Of a stretch of 64,000 nt of DNA, positions 55,038-63,588 are shown in pieces. Location: positions 186,001 to 250,000 of the forward strand of contig NZ_BJKL01000001.1 of assembly GCF_006538345.1 (NCBI RefSeq), written 5' to 3'. Within the stretch, counting starts at the first letter, position 1, and the number at the start of each line of letters is the position of its first letter. The notes beneath the pieces were generated by a model. That model searched no databases. It saw nothing but the letters and a program-made list of their open reading frames with translations, and was not told the DNA's origin. The position numbers and the translations under genes are program-made. Origin of the DNA: Alteromonas sp. KUL49 (lineage in GTDB: Bacteria; Pseudomonadota; Gammaproteobacteria; Enterobacterales; Alteromonadaceae).

Positions 55038-56322
55038 TTTGTTATTGTTTGGCATTTTTGCCCTGTTGCTCCTTATTAATTTACCTATCGCCTTGGCGAT
55101 CATCTTCGCGACCCTGGTAACTATGCTCATGACCATTGACGGTCTGCCAGCATTGACCACTATTGCACAGCGTTTATCAACGGGTATCGATAGTTTTGCC
55201 CTGCTCGCTATTCCTTATTTCATATTGTCTGGCTACTTGATGGGTCAGGGGGGAATAGCCCATCGATTGATTGCCTTTGCCAAAGTGTTGGTTGGAAGAC
55301 TTCCCGGCGGTTTGGCATTTGTGAATGTAATTTCATGTGCGTTATTTGGCTCTATTTCTGGGTCTGCCGTGGCCTCAACCTCTGCTATTGGTGGGTTTAT
55401 GATTCCTGCGATGAAGAAAGAAGGTTACGACAGACCATTCAGCACCGCAGTAACGGTGACAGCGGCTACTACCGGCATGCTTATACCGCCGAGTAATATC
55501 CTTATCATCTATTCACTGGCCAGTGGTGGAGTGTCTATCGCTGCTCTATTTATTGCAGGCTACTTACCAGGGATTCTGGTGACTTTGCTACTGATTGCGG
55601 CGGCATATTTGTACGTTAAGAAACAGGATATAAAGCCACTACAAGCGGAAACTATCGAACCGTTTTGGCCATCATTCTTTGGTGCTATTCCAAGTTTACT
55701 GCTTATCGTGCTGATCATTGGTGGAATAATTGGTGGCTTTTTCACGCCAACTGAGGCGGGCGCTGTGGCTGTGCTCTACTCGCTGGCACTATCGCTGCTG
55801 ATGTATAAAGAGCTTACTGTAAAAGACCTTTACCCCATTTTACTTAAGTCGGTAAATACCACAGCTATTGTTATGCTGCTTATTGGTGCCTCTTCGGCAA
55901 TGTCATGGTTGATGTCTTATGAGTCTGTGCCTCAATCGATCAGTGAGACTCTACTCAATCTATCTGATAACCCACTAATGATCCTGCTGATTATCAATCT
56001 AACCCTGTTATTGATTGGCACCTTTATGGATATGACACCAGCAGTGTTGATTTTTACGCCTATCTTCCTTCCTGTTGCAGAGTCGCTAGGTATATCACCA
56101 CTTCATTTTGGCATCATGATGATCCTTAACCTTTCTATCGGACTATGCACGCCACCGGTGGGAAGTGTGCTGTTTGTGGGATGCAGTATTGGAAAGGTCA
56201 ATATCAGCGAAATTATCCGACCTATTTTACCGCTCTATGGCGCAATGATACTGGCACTGATTTTAGTGTCGGCATTCCCAGCGATAAGCGAATTTTTACC
56301 GCGACTATTAGGTTTGATATAG
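55030..56322 (+). CDS. TRAP transporter large permease (DctM type)
   Basis: 430 residues and about twelve TM helices; the ion-coupled transport subunit. DctM motifs: GGLAFVNVISCALFGSISGSAVASTSAIG, MKKEGYDRPFSTAVTVTAATTGMLIPPSN, GGFFTPTEAGAVAVLYSL and MDMTPAVLIFTPIFLPVAESLGISPLHFGIMM. Completes the DctPQM set that sits between kdgK and kduD. Confidence 0.92.
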   Translation: MVSLLLFGIFALLLLINLPIALAIIFATLVTMLMTIDGLPALTTIAQRLSTGIDSFALLAIPYFILSGYLMGQGGIAHRLIAFAKVLVGRLPGGLAFVNVISCALFGSISGSAVASTSAIGGFMIPAMKKEGYDRPFSTAVTVTAATTGMLIPPSNILIIYSLASGGVSIAALFIAGYLPGILVTLLLIAAAYLYVKKQDIKPLQAETIEPFWPSFFGAIPSLLLIVLIIGGIIGGFFTPTEAGAVAVLYSLALSLLMYKELTVKDLYPILLKSVNTTAIVMLLIGASSAMSWLMSYESVPQSISETLLNLSDNPLMILLIINLTLLLIGTFMDMTPAVLIFTPIFLPVAESLGISPLHFGIMMILNLSIGLCTPPVGSVLFVGCSIGKVNISEIIRPILPLYGAMILALILVSAFPAISEFLPRLLGLI

Positions 56323-56365
56323 CAAACCCATACGCGAACTTAAACCTCAGTTAGGTGTTAATCAA

Positions 56366-57139
56366 ATGCAAGAATACTTACAGAAACAATTTGGTTTGGA
56401 CGGCAAGATTGCCATTGTTACCGGTGCTACACGTGGGTTGGGTCAAGCCATGGCTGTGGCATTAGGCGAAGCAGGTGCTACTGTGGTTGCCGTTGGTTCT
56501 AAGCCTGAAAACCTAGCCAATACCATTGCACTCTTAGATGAGAAGGGCATTAAAAACTTAGCCTTAGGTTGCGACCAAAGTGATAGCGCACAGATCAGTG
56601 CAGTGATTGAAAAGACCATCAGCGAATTCGGTCGTATCGATATTTTGGTCAACAATGCCGGTACCATTAAACGTGCGCCTGCCCATGAGTTTAGTAACGA
56701 AGACTGGAACGAAGTTATCAACGTTAATCTTAACGGTGTATTCCAGTTCTGTCGTGATGCCGGTAAGCACATGATTGCACAAGGCTCAGGTAAAATTATC
56801 AATATAGCGTCGCTATTGAGTTTCTCTGGCGGTATCACTGTGCCGGCTTATGCTGCCAGTAAAGGTGGTGTTGCTCAGGTCACTAAGGCACTGGCAAATG
56901 AGTGGGCTTCTCATGGTATTCAAGTCAATGCAATAGCGCCTGGCTATTTTGAAACTGACAATACCTTCAATCTGCGCCAAGACGCTGAGCGTTTCGAGAG
57001 TATCTCTGCACGTATTCCTGCGGGTGAATGGGGTAAACCAGAAGACCTTGCGGGTGCCACAGTTTTCTTGTCGAGCAATGCCTCAAATTATATGAATGGT
57101 CACATCATGCTGGTTGATGGCGGCTGGATGGCACGTTAA
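56366..57139 (+). CDS. kduD: 2-dehydro-3-deoxy-D-gluconate 5-dehydrogenase
   Basis: Short-chain dehydrogenase of 257 residues. It reduces 2,5-diketo-3-deoxygluconate to KDG with NAD(P)H. Nucleotide loop TGATRGLGQAMA, NNAGTIKRAPAHEF typical of KduD, catalytic serine in INIASLLSF, and YAASK. The end HIMLVDGGWMAR is the KduD tail. Lies 43 bases after the TRAP genes and 39 before kduI. Confidence 0.93.
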   Translation: MQEYLQKQFGLDGKIAIVTGATRGLGQAMAVALGEAGATVVAVGSKPENLANTIALLDEKGIKNLALGCDQSDSAQISAVIEKTISEFGRIDILVNNAGTIKRAPAHEFSNEDWNEVINVNLNGVFQFCRDAGKHMIAQGSGKIINIASLLSFSGGITVPAYAASKGGVAQVTKALANEWASHGIQVNAIAPGYFETDNTFNLRQDAERFESISARIPAGEWGKPEDLAGATVFLSSNASNYMNGHIMLVDGGWMAR

Positions 57140-57178
57140 TTCGTTGCTTTTTATCTAAATTAAACGAGAGAAATAGTT

Positions 57179-58009
57179 ATGGATTTCATGTACTCCGCAG
57201 ACATTAGAAGTTACAAAACTATGCGCAATGACGAATTGCGTGAAGCCTTTGTAACCAAGCCACTGTTCGAAGCAGGTAAAATCAACCTGACTTACACCGA
57301 TGTAGATCGCGGTGTTGTTGCGGGTATCGTGCCCACTAGCGATGCGATAGCGCTTCCCACTCATAAAGAGTTGGCAGCCGACTATTTTTGTCAGCGCAGA
57401 GAAGCAGGTGTTATTAACATTGGTGGTAATGGGAGCATTGTCGTTGATGGTGAAACCTATTCCATGCAGAACAAAGACAGCTTATACATTGCTAAAGAGA
57501 GCCAAGAGGTAAGTTTTGCCTCTGATGATGCAAGCGCTCCTGCTAAGTTCTACTTGGTGTCTTACCCTGCTCACCGTGTTACTAAAACAGTGCATGTGCC
57601 AAAGAGCAAAGCACAGACCATTGACCTAGGTGCCAATGAGACGTCTAACGAACGTACCATTTTCCAGTCAATTCGTCCTGGTATTGTAGACAGCTGTCAG
57701 TTGGTCATGGGAATTACCGAGCTTAAATCAGGCAGTGTTTGGAATACTAAGCCGCCACACACCCATTACCGACGCACCGAAATCTACATGTACTTCGATC
57801 TACCGGAAGATGAGCGTGTTTTTCATATGATGGGAGAGCCTAAAGAGGTGCGTGCGTTGTCTTTACCTCCAGAGGTAGCGATCGCTTCACCGAGTTGGTC
57901 TATTCACAGTGGTGTGGGTACGACGAATTACACCTTTGTTTGGGCAATGGGTGGCGAAAACCAAGAGTTTGATGACATGGACCATCTAGCGATTAGCGAT
58001 TTGGGCTAA
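57179..58009 (+). CDS. kduI: 5-keto-4-deoxyuronate isomerase
   Basis: 276-residue cupin-type isomerase converting 5-dehydro-4-deoxy-D-glucuronate to 2,5-diketo-3-deoxygluconate, the step before KduD. Zinc ligands are in KPPHTHYRRTEIYMYF (HxH...E) and a later histidine in PSWSIHSGVGTTNYTFVWAMGGEN. Length matches E. coli KduI (about 278). With kduD and kdgK it completes the route from lyase/GH105 products to KDPG, apart from the aldolase, which is absent here. Confidence 0.94.
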   Translation: MDFMYSADIRSYKTMRNDELREAFVTKPLFEAGKINLTYTDVDRGVVAGIVPTSDAIALPTHKELAADYFCQRREAGVINIGGNGSIVVDGETYSMQNKDSLYIAKESQEVSFASDDASAPAKFYLVSYPAHRVTKTVHVPKSKAQTIDLGANETSNERTIFQSIRPGIVDSCQLVMGITELKSGSVWNTKPPHTHYRRTEIYMYFDLPEDERVFHMMGEPKEVRALSLPPEVAIASPSWSIHSGVGTTNYTFVWAMGGENQEFDDMDHLAISDLG

Positions 58010-58060
58010 AAAGCTAGGGCAAAAGCAGACACGGATTGAATAATAATTAGGTGTATTAGA

Positions 58061-59140
58061 ATGAATTTGTTAGATGCAGTACCTCCCGGCGTAGTAAGTG
58101 GTGAAGCGTTGGATTTGCTATACCGGATTGCAAGGGAGAATAAATTCGCTTACCCAGCGGTAAATGTTGTTGGCACTCACTCAATTAATGCTGCGTTGGA
58201 AGCGGCTAAAAACAGCCAATCACCAATTATTATTCAGCTTTCCTATAGTGGCGCGGCCTTTTTTGTAGGCAAAGGCGCCAATGTGTCTGGGCACGATGCC
58301 TCAGTCGCGGGCGCTATTGCGGCCGCACACTATGTGCATTGTGTAGCTGAGCACTATGGCGTGCCAGTGATTTTGCATACAGACCATGCAGCAAAGAAGC
58401 TGCTTCCGTGGATCGATGGTTTACTCGATGCTGGTGAGCGCTACTTTGCGCAAACAGGTAAACCTTTGTTTAGCTCACACATGTTAGATTTGTCAGAGGA
58501 GCCACTCGAAGAGAATATCCAAATTTCTAAAGCGTATTTTGCCAAAATGGACAAGTTAAACATGTCCATAGAGATCGAGCTCGGATGCACTGGCGGTGAG
58601 GAAGACGGTGTGGACAACACCGATATCGACAACTCACTTCTCTACACTCAGCCCGAGGACGTTAGCTATGCCTACGAACAACTCGCTGAAGTAGGGCCAT
58701 TGTTCACTATAGCGGCCTCTTTTGGGAACGTTCATGGCGTCTACAAGCCAGGGAACGTGAAGTTAACCCCCGTTATTCTTAAAAACTCACAGGCATATGT
58801 GTCTGAAAAATTCGGTTTGGGCCAAAACTCGCTTAATTTTGTTTTTCACGGCGGCTCAGGTTCGCGACCTGAAGAAATCGAGGAAGCGATAAGCTACGGT
58901 GTTATCAAGATGAATATCGACACCGATACACAATGGGCAAGTTGGCAAGGAATCTACGACTATTACCACACTAACGAAGACAAACTACAGTCTCAGATAG
59001 GTAATAATGAAAGCCCGGATGCACCCAATAAGAAGTATTACGACCCTCGCGTATGGCTACGCAAAGCTGAGCAATCAATGGCAGAGCGTCTGATCCTCGC
59101 ATTTACCGAACTCAACTGTGTAAATCGATATTCCAAATAA
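58061..59140 (+). CDS. Class II fructose-bisphosphate aldolase paralog
   Basis: 359 residues, the length of E. coli FbaA. Zinc and substrate residues: FAYPAVNVVGTHSINAALEAA, VILHTDHAAKKLLPWID (D/H pair), EIELGCTGGEEDGVDN, the histidine in FGNVHGVYKPGNVKL and HGGSGSRPEEI. By family it cleaves fructose-1,6-bisphosphate. Its place directly after kduI in a sugar-acid operon suggests either gluconeogenic flux from DHAP made by rhaE, or an altered substrate. Which of these holds is unknown. Confidence 0.85.
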   Translation: MNLLDAVPPGVVSGEALDLLYRIARENKFAYPAVNVVGTHSINAALEAAKNSQSPIIIQLSYSGAAFFVGKGANVSGHDASVAGAIAAAHYVHCVAEHYGVPVILHTDHAAKKLLPWIDGLLDAGERYFAQTGKPLFSSHMLDLSEEPLEENIQISKAYFAKMDKLNMSIEIELGCTGGEEDGVDNTDIDNSLLYTQPEDVSYAYEQLAEVGPLFTIAASFGNVHGVYKPGNVKLTPVILKNSQAYVSEKFGLGQNSLNFVFHGGSGSRPEEIEEAISYGVIKMNIDTDTQWASWQGIYDYYHTNEDKLQSQIGNNESPDAPNKKYYDPRVWLRKAEQSMAERLILAFTELNCVNRYSK

Positions 59141-59298
59141 GACAAATAGATAAACGGGACGATAAGACTTGTTAACGAAATGTTTAATTTATCAGTCATT
59201 GTCCCTTTTTTTTAGACCAGTATCACTGAAATTTAAAACAGATATAATCAAAATCAATCATATATTATCAGTTTAACTCTTTTTTAACCTATTTTATT

Positions 59299-59313
59299 CA
59301 TGTAGTATACATG
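59299..59313. promoter_or_regulatory. Shared operator palindrome before the sulfatase
   Basis: CATGTAGTATACATG is a perfect palindrome with 6-base arms and a 3-base spacer, 105 bases before the sulfatase start in a 277-base gap. Related versions occur before kdgK and rhaE. Confidence 0.6.
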
Positions 59314-59417
59314 GACTAAAACTATCACTGATAGATTTACCACGCTTGATTTATGGCTCCTTGCCTGTCCATCAGAGTCTAGAGTGACGTGAGTAAAACA
59401 TATTAGGTACTGAGTAT

Positions 59418-60821
59418 ATGAAATTGAAAATAAATAATTTGCTGAAAACGATTGCAGCGTCCTGTGCACTTCTCTCTTCTGTTACTTTTGCTTCTGAAAA
59501 GCCCAATATCATTTTCATTTTGACAGACGATTTAGGGTTCAACCAAGTAGGCGCATACGGTGATACGCCTATTCAAACGCCCAACCTTGATGCTATGGCT
59601 GCCAGTGGGATCCGCTTCGATCAGGCGTATTCGGGCAATACGGTTTGTTCACCTTCTCGCGTGTCTTTGTTTACTGGTCGTGATGGTCGATATATGACTA
59701 ACAACTCGAATACGGTTGAGCTCAATCACAAAGATATCACCCTCGCTCACGTGCTCAAGCACGCGAACTATGACACCACGCTCATTGGTAAGTATTCCAT
59801 TGGACAACAAATGGGGGTGACTGACCCACTCGCCATGGGGTTTGATACTTGGTATGGCATGTATTCTATATTGGAAGGTCATCGTCAATACCCGCACATT
59901 ATGTGGCGAGATGGACAAAAGATCCGTATAGAAGCAAACGAAGGTGGTAAAAAAGGTGCATACGCGCAGCGTTTATTCACCGACGAGGCTATCAAGTACA
60001 TTGTAGAACCCCGAGAAAATCCCTTCTTCATGATGCTTACGTACTCTTCGCCTCATGCCGAGCTTGGGGTACCTGAAGAATTTAGCCAGCCTTACGCATT
60101 TGAGGAAAACCCTTACTCAGGTATGAAAGGTGGCGTTCCTGCAGATAAGTACGCATCTTACTATCCTGAGCCGGTAGATAAGCCAAACGCTGTTTTAGCG
60201 GGTATGGTTTCAGCGCTTGATCATTACATTGGTGAAATTGTTGCCACATTGGAAGCTCAAGGCGAACTAGATAACACTCTGATTTTCTTCACTTCGGATA
60301 ATGGCCCACACGACGAGGGCGGTGCTGATCCAGAATTCTTTGAAGCATCGGCCCCTTATAAAGGCCAGAAACGAGACTTATACGATGGTGGTATTCACGT
60401 ACCAATGATTGTGCATTGGCCTGCTCGCATCAAGCAAGGACGTGTGGATAACACACCGTGGGCTTTCGCAGATGTACTACCGACCTTCGCTGAAATTGCT
60501 GGCGTTAACTTAAACTATGTTCCCCGTGTGCACACTAACGGTGTATCAATTGATGGCTTATTGAGCGACAACCCTGAAGCTATGGAGGAACGTGTACTTT
60601 ACTGGGAGTTTGCCAAGCAGGTGGGCGACCCTAATTCTGGAGTAATCGGCGATACTTTTCAGGCTGCACGAAAAGGTCAGTGGAAAGCAGTTCGTTACGG
60701 TTTCGACGCTGACGTAGAGCTTTACAACATCGACAATGATCCCGGTGAGTCCAATGACTTATCGGCAACGCATAAAGATCTCACTGCGATGTTTTACGCG
60801 CTGTTTGAAGAGTATAAATAA
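59418..60821 (+). CDS. Secreted S1-family sulfatase
   Basis: 467 residues with signal peptide (TIAASCALLSSVTFAS). Removes sulfate esters from carbohydrate. Metal aspartates D37/D38 in FILTDDLG; the cysteine C77 in VCSPSRVSLFTGR is the C-x-P-S-R site converted to formylglycine; the GKYSIGQ and FFTSDNGPHDEGG segments hold further active-site residues. Placed directly before a PL25-type lyase with overlapping TAATG, so it is coupled to it. Sulfated rhamnose in ulvan is the expected target, by context. A formylglycine-generating or anSME enzyme is needed and is not in the window. Confidence 0.9.
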   Translation: MKLKINNLLKTIAASCALLSSVTFASEKPNIIFILTDDLGFNQVGAYGDTPIQTPNLDAMAASGIRFDQAYSGNTVCSPSRVSLFTGRDGRYMTNNSNTVELNHKDITLAHVLKHANYDTTLIGKYSIGQQMGVTDPLAMGFDTWYGMYSILEGHRQYPHIMWRDGQKIRIEANEGGKKGAYAQRLFTDEAIKYIVEPRENPFFMMLTYSSPHAELGVPEEFSQPYAFEENPYSGMKGGVPADKYASYYPEPVDKPNAVLAGMVSALDHYIGEIVATLEAQGELDNTLIFFTSDNGPHDEGGADPEFFEASAPYKGQKRDLYDGGIHVPMIVHWPARIKQGRVDNTPWAFADVLPTFAEIAGVNLNYVPRVHTNGVSIDGLLSDNPEAMEERVLYWEFAKQVGDPNSGVIGDTFQAARKGQWKAVRYGFDADVELYNIDNDPGESNDLSATHKDLTAMFYALFEEYK

Positions 60822-62239
60822 TGAAAAAGACGCTCTTATCAATTGCCACCTTGTGCCTAGTTCAATTAGGTTTAGCCGGATGTGATGCTACGCCATCGAG
60901 TGAACCCTCTGAACAAGTCGCTGGGTATTTTGCTGACAACGGTACAGGTAATCCGCTAGCAGTGGTACAGCACCCAGCCGGTGAATATCACGATGGAATA
61001 ACCTACGTATCCTATCAAGGGCCGTTTGAAGACCCTTATGTAGCAGCGTACAACCATGAAGCAAAAACGTGGTTAGGCCCCTTTAGAGCAGGTACTAGCG
61101 AGTTAGGTCGCAGGGAAGGCCGCACTAAGTTCGATAACCATGGTAAGCCTACGCTACTCATTGATGATGAAGGTTACATTCATATTTTTTACGGTGGTCA
61201 CGGCGGTGACAGACACCATGGTGAAAACACGCTGGGTAACGTTCACCATGGAGCGAACAAGCATTCTATATCAAAGCGTCCATTCGATATCACTGAATGG
61301 GATGAAGTAGACAATATTTCAGTATTTGGAACCTACAACCAAGCACTGAAAATGGACAATGGCGATATCTACTTGTTTTATCGTCACGGTGCCCATCGCA
61401 GCAACTGGGTTTATCAGCGTTCTACCGACAACGGAAGAACCTTTGAGGCTCCAGTATCCTTCTTGAAACACAAACGTCGCACTGATTTGAAGGCGGAAGA
61501 TAGTTGGTATGCGTGGGTAGGGCACGGCGAGAAAGACGAAATTATCGTGACCTTCGATTATCACCTATGTTGGGACTGGGACGCTAATGAGCGTGGGCAT
61601 ACCACTGAGCGTCACGATGCACATTATATGGTGTTTAATACGGTGACAGGTGACTGGACGAACGTGCAAGGGGAGTCGCTCAACATTCCACTGACTCGGG
61701 AAGAAGCGGAAGTGAAAACGCTTGCTATGAGTACCGGTCCTGACTGGACATTTAATGGAAGTACTTATTTAGATACACAAGGCTTCCCTCATATCACCAC
61801 TAATGTGGGCGTTGATCTTGGACTGAAAACTGGCGGCCCTAAACTGCTCCGACACTTGCGCTGGGATGGCGAGCAATGGCTCGGAGGCAATTCTGTTAAT
61901 GGCTTGGCTGCGGGAAATTCACGTGGAGACTTTATTCTTAGCGGAGAAAGTAACGTTGAAGTTATTTTGGCAGATGATGAGTCAGGTGAAGTCGCCCAAT
62001 GGTTAAGCAATAACAATGGTGAAACTTTCACTAAAGGCAATGTACTGCTGACCACACAAAATGGAACCTTTGCGATCACTTCAATTATTAAAAATGCACA
62101 CCCCGATGCATTGGTGATTGCAGCGATTAAAGATAAAGCAAGCCCACATAGACAAATCTACTTACTGGGTAACGAAGGGCCTATTGGAAGGCCGTTGTCA
62201 GAGGCGACGCTAGAGAAAGATACCTCTGTTTTTTACTAA
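60821..62239 (+). CDS. Ulvan lyase, PL25-type beta-propeller lipoprotein
   Basis: 472 residues, lipobox LGLAGCDAT. BNR-4-type seven-bladed propeller. Candidate catalytic and binding residues are H107 (FDNHGKPTLLI), H127 (YGGHGG), Y172 (GTYNQ), R188 (FYRHG), Y230 (DSWYAW) and H248 (FDYHLCWDWD). As I recall, the PL25 ulvan lyase PLSV_3936 uses H123, H143, Y188, R204, Y246 and H264; every one is met here at a constant offset of 16. Eliminative cleavage would yield oligosaccharides ending in an unsaturated uronate, fitting the GH105 gene next door. Start overlaps the sulfatase stop by one base. Confidence 0.88.
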   Translation: MKKTLLSIATLCLVQLGLAGCDATPSSEPSEQVAGYFADNGTGNPLAVVQHPAGEYHDGITYVSYQGPFEDPYVAAYNHEAKTWLGPFRAGTSELGRREGRTKFDNHGKPTLLIDDEGYIHIFYGGHGGDRHHGENTLGNVHHGANKHSISKRPFDITEWDEVDNISVFGTYNQALKMDNGDIYLFYRHGAHRSNWVYQRSTDNGRTFEAPVSFLKHKRRTDLKAEDSWYAWVGHGEKDEIIVTFDYHLCWDWDANERGHTTERHDAHYMVFNTVTGDWTNVQGESLNIPLTREEAEVKTLAMSTGPDWTFNGSTYLDTQGFPHITTNVGVDLGLKTGGPKLLRHLRWDGEQWLGGNSVNGLAAGNSRGDFILSGESNVEVILADDESGEVAQWLSNNNGETFTKGNVLLTTQNGTFAITSIIKNAHPDALVIAAIKDKASPHRQIYLLGNEGPIGRPLSEATLEKDTSVFY

Positions 62240-62282
62240 ACCCGATTTATCACGACGTTCTGTAGTCAAAAAAGGTGTGATT

Positions 62283-63518
62283 ATGTTTAACAAGATTTCG
62301 AAAGTAGCAGCAATACCATTCACCGTAAGTTTGCTATTAACTGGTTGCGGTGAGTCGAGTCAAGCTCCGGTAGCTGAAACAGTGGCTCAACCAGCCACTG
62401 AAAAAGTGATGGAAATGTCCAGTGCTGAGGTTATTCGTGCCTCTGCTCATGATATCGCTACTCGTTCTGGTTTGTGGCAAATAGAGCAATTTGGCAATCT
62501 AGATTACATTCCTGAGTCACACAGAGCAAAGTCTGAAAATCCTAAGTTCTGGATACAAGCGGCTTTCTACATCGGTCTGACTAAGTGGCTCGAGGTTGAC
62601 AAAAACCCAACGCTGATGGCGTACGTAGAGAATATGGCGAAAGAGCAAGAATATGGGTTACTTACCGACCGTCCTTATCATGCTGATGACCATACCATTG
62701 GTCAAACCTACCTTTGGTTAACCGAGCAAACCGGCAATCAAGATGCCTATAAACCCACCCAAGAGCACTTTGACTGGATCCTAGCGAATAAACCCGATGT
62801 AGGTTTGGAGATGTTAGATAGCACGGCAAGTGGTTCAGGTAAGGTGCATCAAGAAGGAAATTGTCAACTCCGTTGGTGCTGGGCTGATGCGCTATTCATG
62901 GCACCGAGAACTTGGCTAAAACTGAGTAACGCTACAGGCGAACCAAAATATTTCGAATACGCTGACAGCGAGTTTTGGGCGGCGGCAGATTATCTATTTT
63001 CTGATGATTACGGCTTGTTCTTCCGAGATAGTCGCTACTTTGAGATGAAAAGTGATAACGGTGAACCAGTGTTTTGGGGGCGTGGTAACGGATGGGTGTT
63101 TGCGGCCATTCCGCTAATCATTGATGATCTTCCAGCTGGCCATCCGTCACGTGAGAGATACCTTGAACTGTATAAAAAGAACGCTGCTGGACTATTAAAA
63201 CTGCAGACTGAAGATGGCTACTGGCCCGCTTCGCTAATGGATCCGAACAAGGTGAAAACGCCAGAAGTGAGCGGAACCGGATTTATTACTTATGGCCTCG
63301 CTTGGGGTGTCAACAATGGTGTGCTTACCGACCCTGCTGCAAAAGAAATCGTTGAGAAAGGTTGGGCGGCATTAGAACGTGCAGTGTCTGAGAATGGACG
63401 GGTTAATTGGGTACAACACGTGGGTAAGTCCCCTGACCCAGTGAAAGAGAGTGATTCACAGCTATACGGTGTAGGCGCAGTACTTCTCGCTGCATCAGAA
63501 ATGGCTAAGTGGCAATAG
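62283..63518 (+). CDS. GH105 unsaturated uronyl hydrolase, lipoprotein
   Basis: 411 residues from ATG 62283 with AAAGG upstream; a GTG two codons earlier is less likely. Signal ends in a lipobox (SLLLTGCGESS). GH105 (alpha/alpha)6 barrel: the catalytic-type DRPYHADDHTIGQTYLWL segment, WCWADALFMAPRTWLKL, FWGRGNGWVFAAIPLI and DGYWPASLMDP. It hydrates and removes the unsaturated uronate left by the lyase, releasing 5-dehydro-4-deoxyglucuronate for KduI. Third in a sulfatase-lyase-GH105 row with a 43-base gap from the lyase. Confidence 0.9.
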   Translation: MFNKISKVAAIPFTVSLLLTGCGESSQAPVAETVAQPATEKVMEMSSAEVIRASAHDIATRSGLWQIEQFGNLDYIPESHRAKSENPKFWIQAAFYIGLTKWLEVDKNPTLMAYVENMAKEQEYGLLTDRPYHADDHTIGQTYLWLTEQTGNQDAYKPTQEHFDWILANKPDVGLEMLDSTASGSGKVHQEGNCQLRWCWADALFMAPRTWLKLSNATGEPKYFEYADSEFWAAADYLFSDDYGLFFRDSRYFEMKSDNGEPVFWGRGNGWVFAAIPLIIDDLPAGHPSRERYLELYKKNAAGLLKLQTEDGYWPASLMDPNKVKTPEVSGTGFITYGLAWGVNNGVLTDPAAKEIVEKGWAALERAVSENGRVNWVQHVGKSPDPVKESDSQLYGVGAVLLAASEMAKWQ

Positions 63519-63530
63519 CTGTCGCTTTAG

Positions 63531-63568
63531 GGCCTAGAGTATGTCCCTGCTCCTGGCCCTTTTTTTAT
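63531..63568 (+). terminator. Likely terminator after the GH105 gene
   Basis: AGGGCC and GGCCCT form a 6-bp stem with a loop of about 20 bases, followed by TTTTTT, directly after the GH105 stop. Confidence 0.55.
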
Positions 63569-63588
63569 TCGAGGCTTGAGAGGTATCT

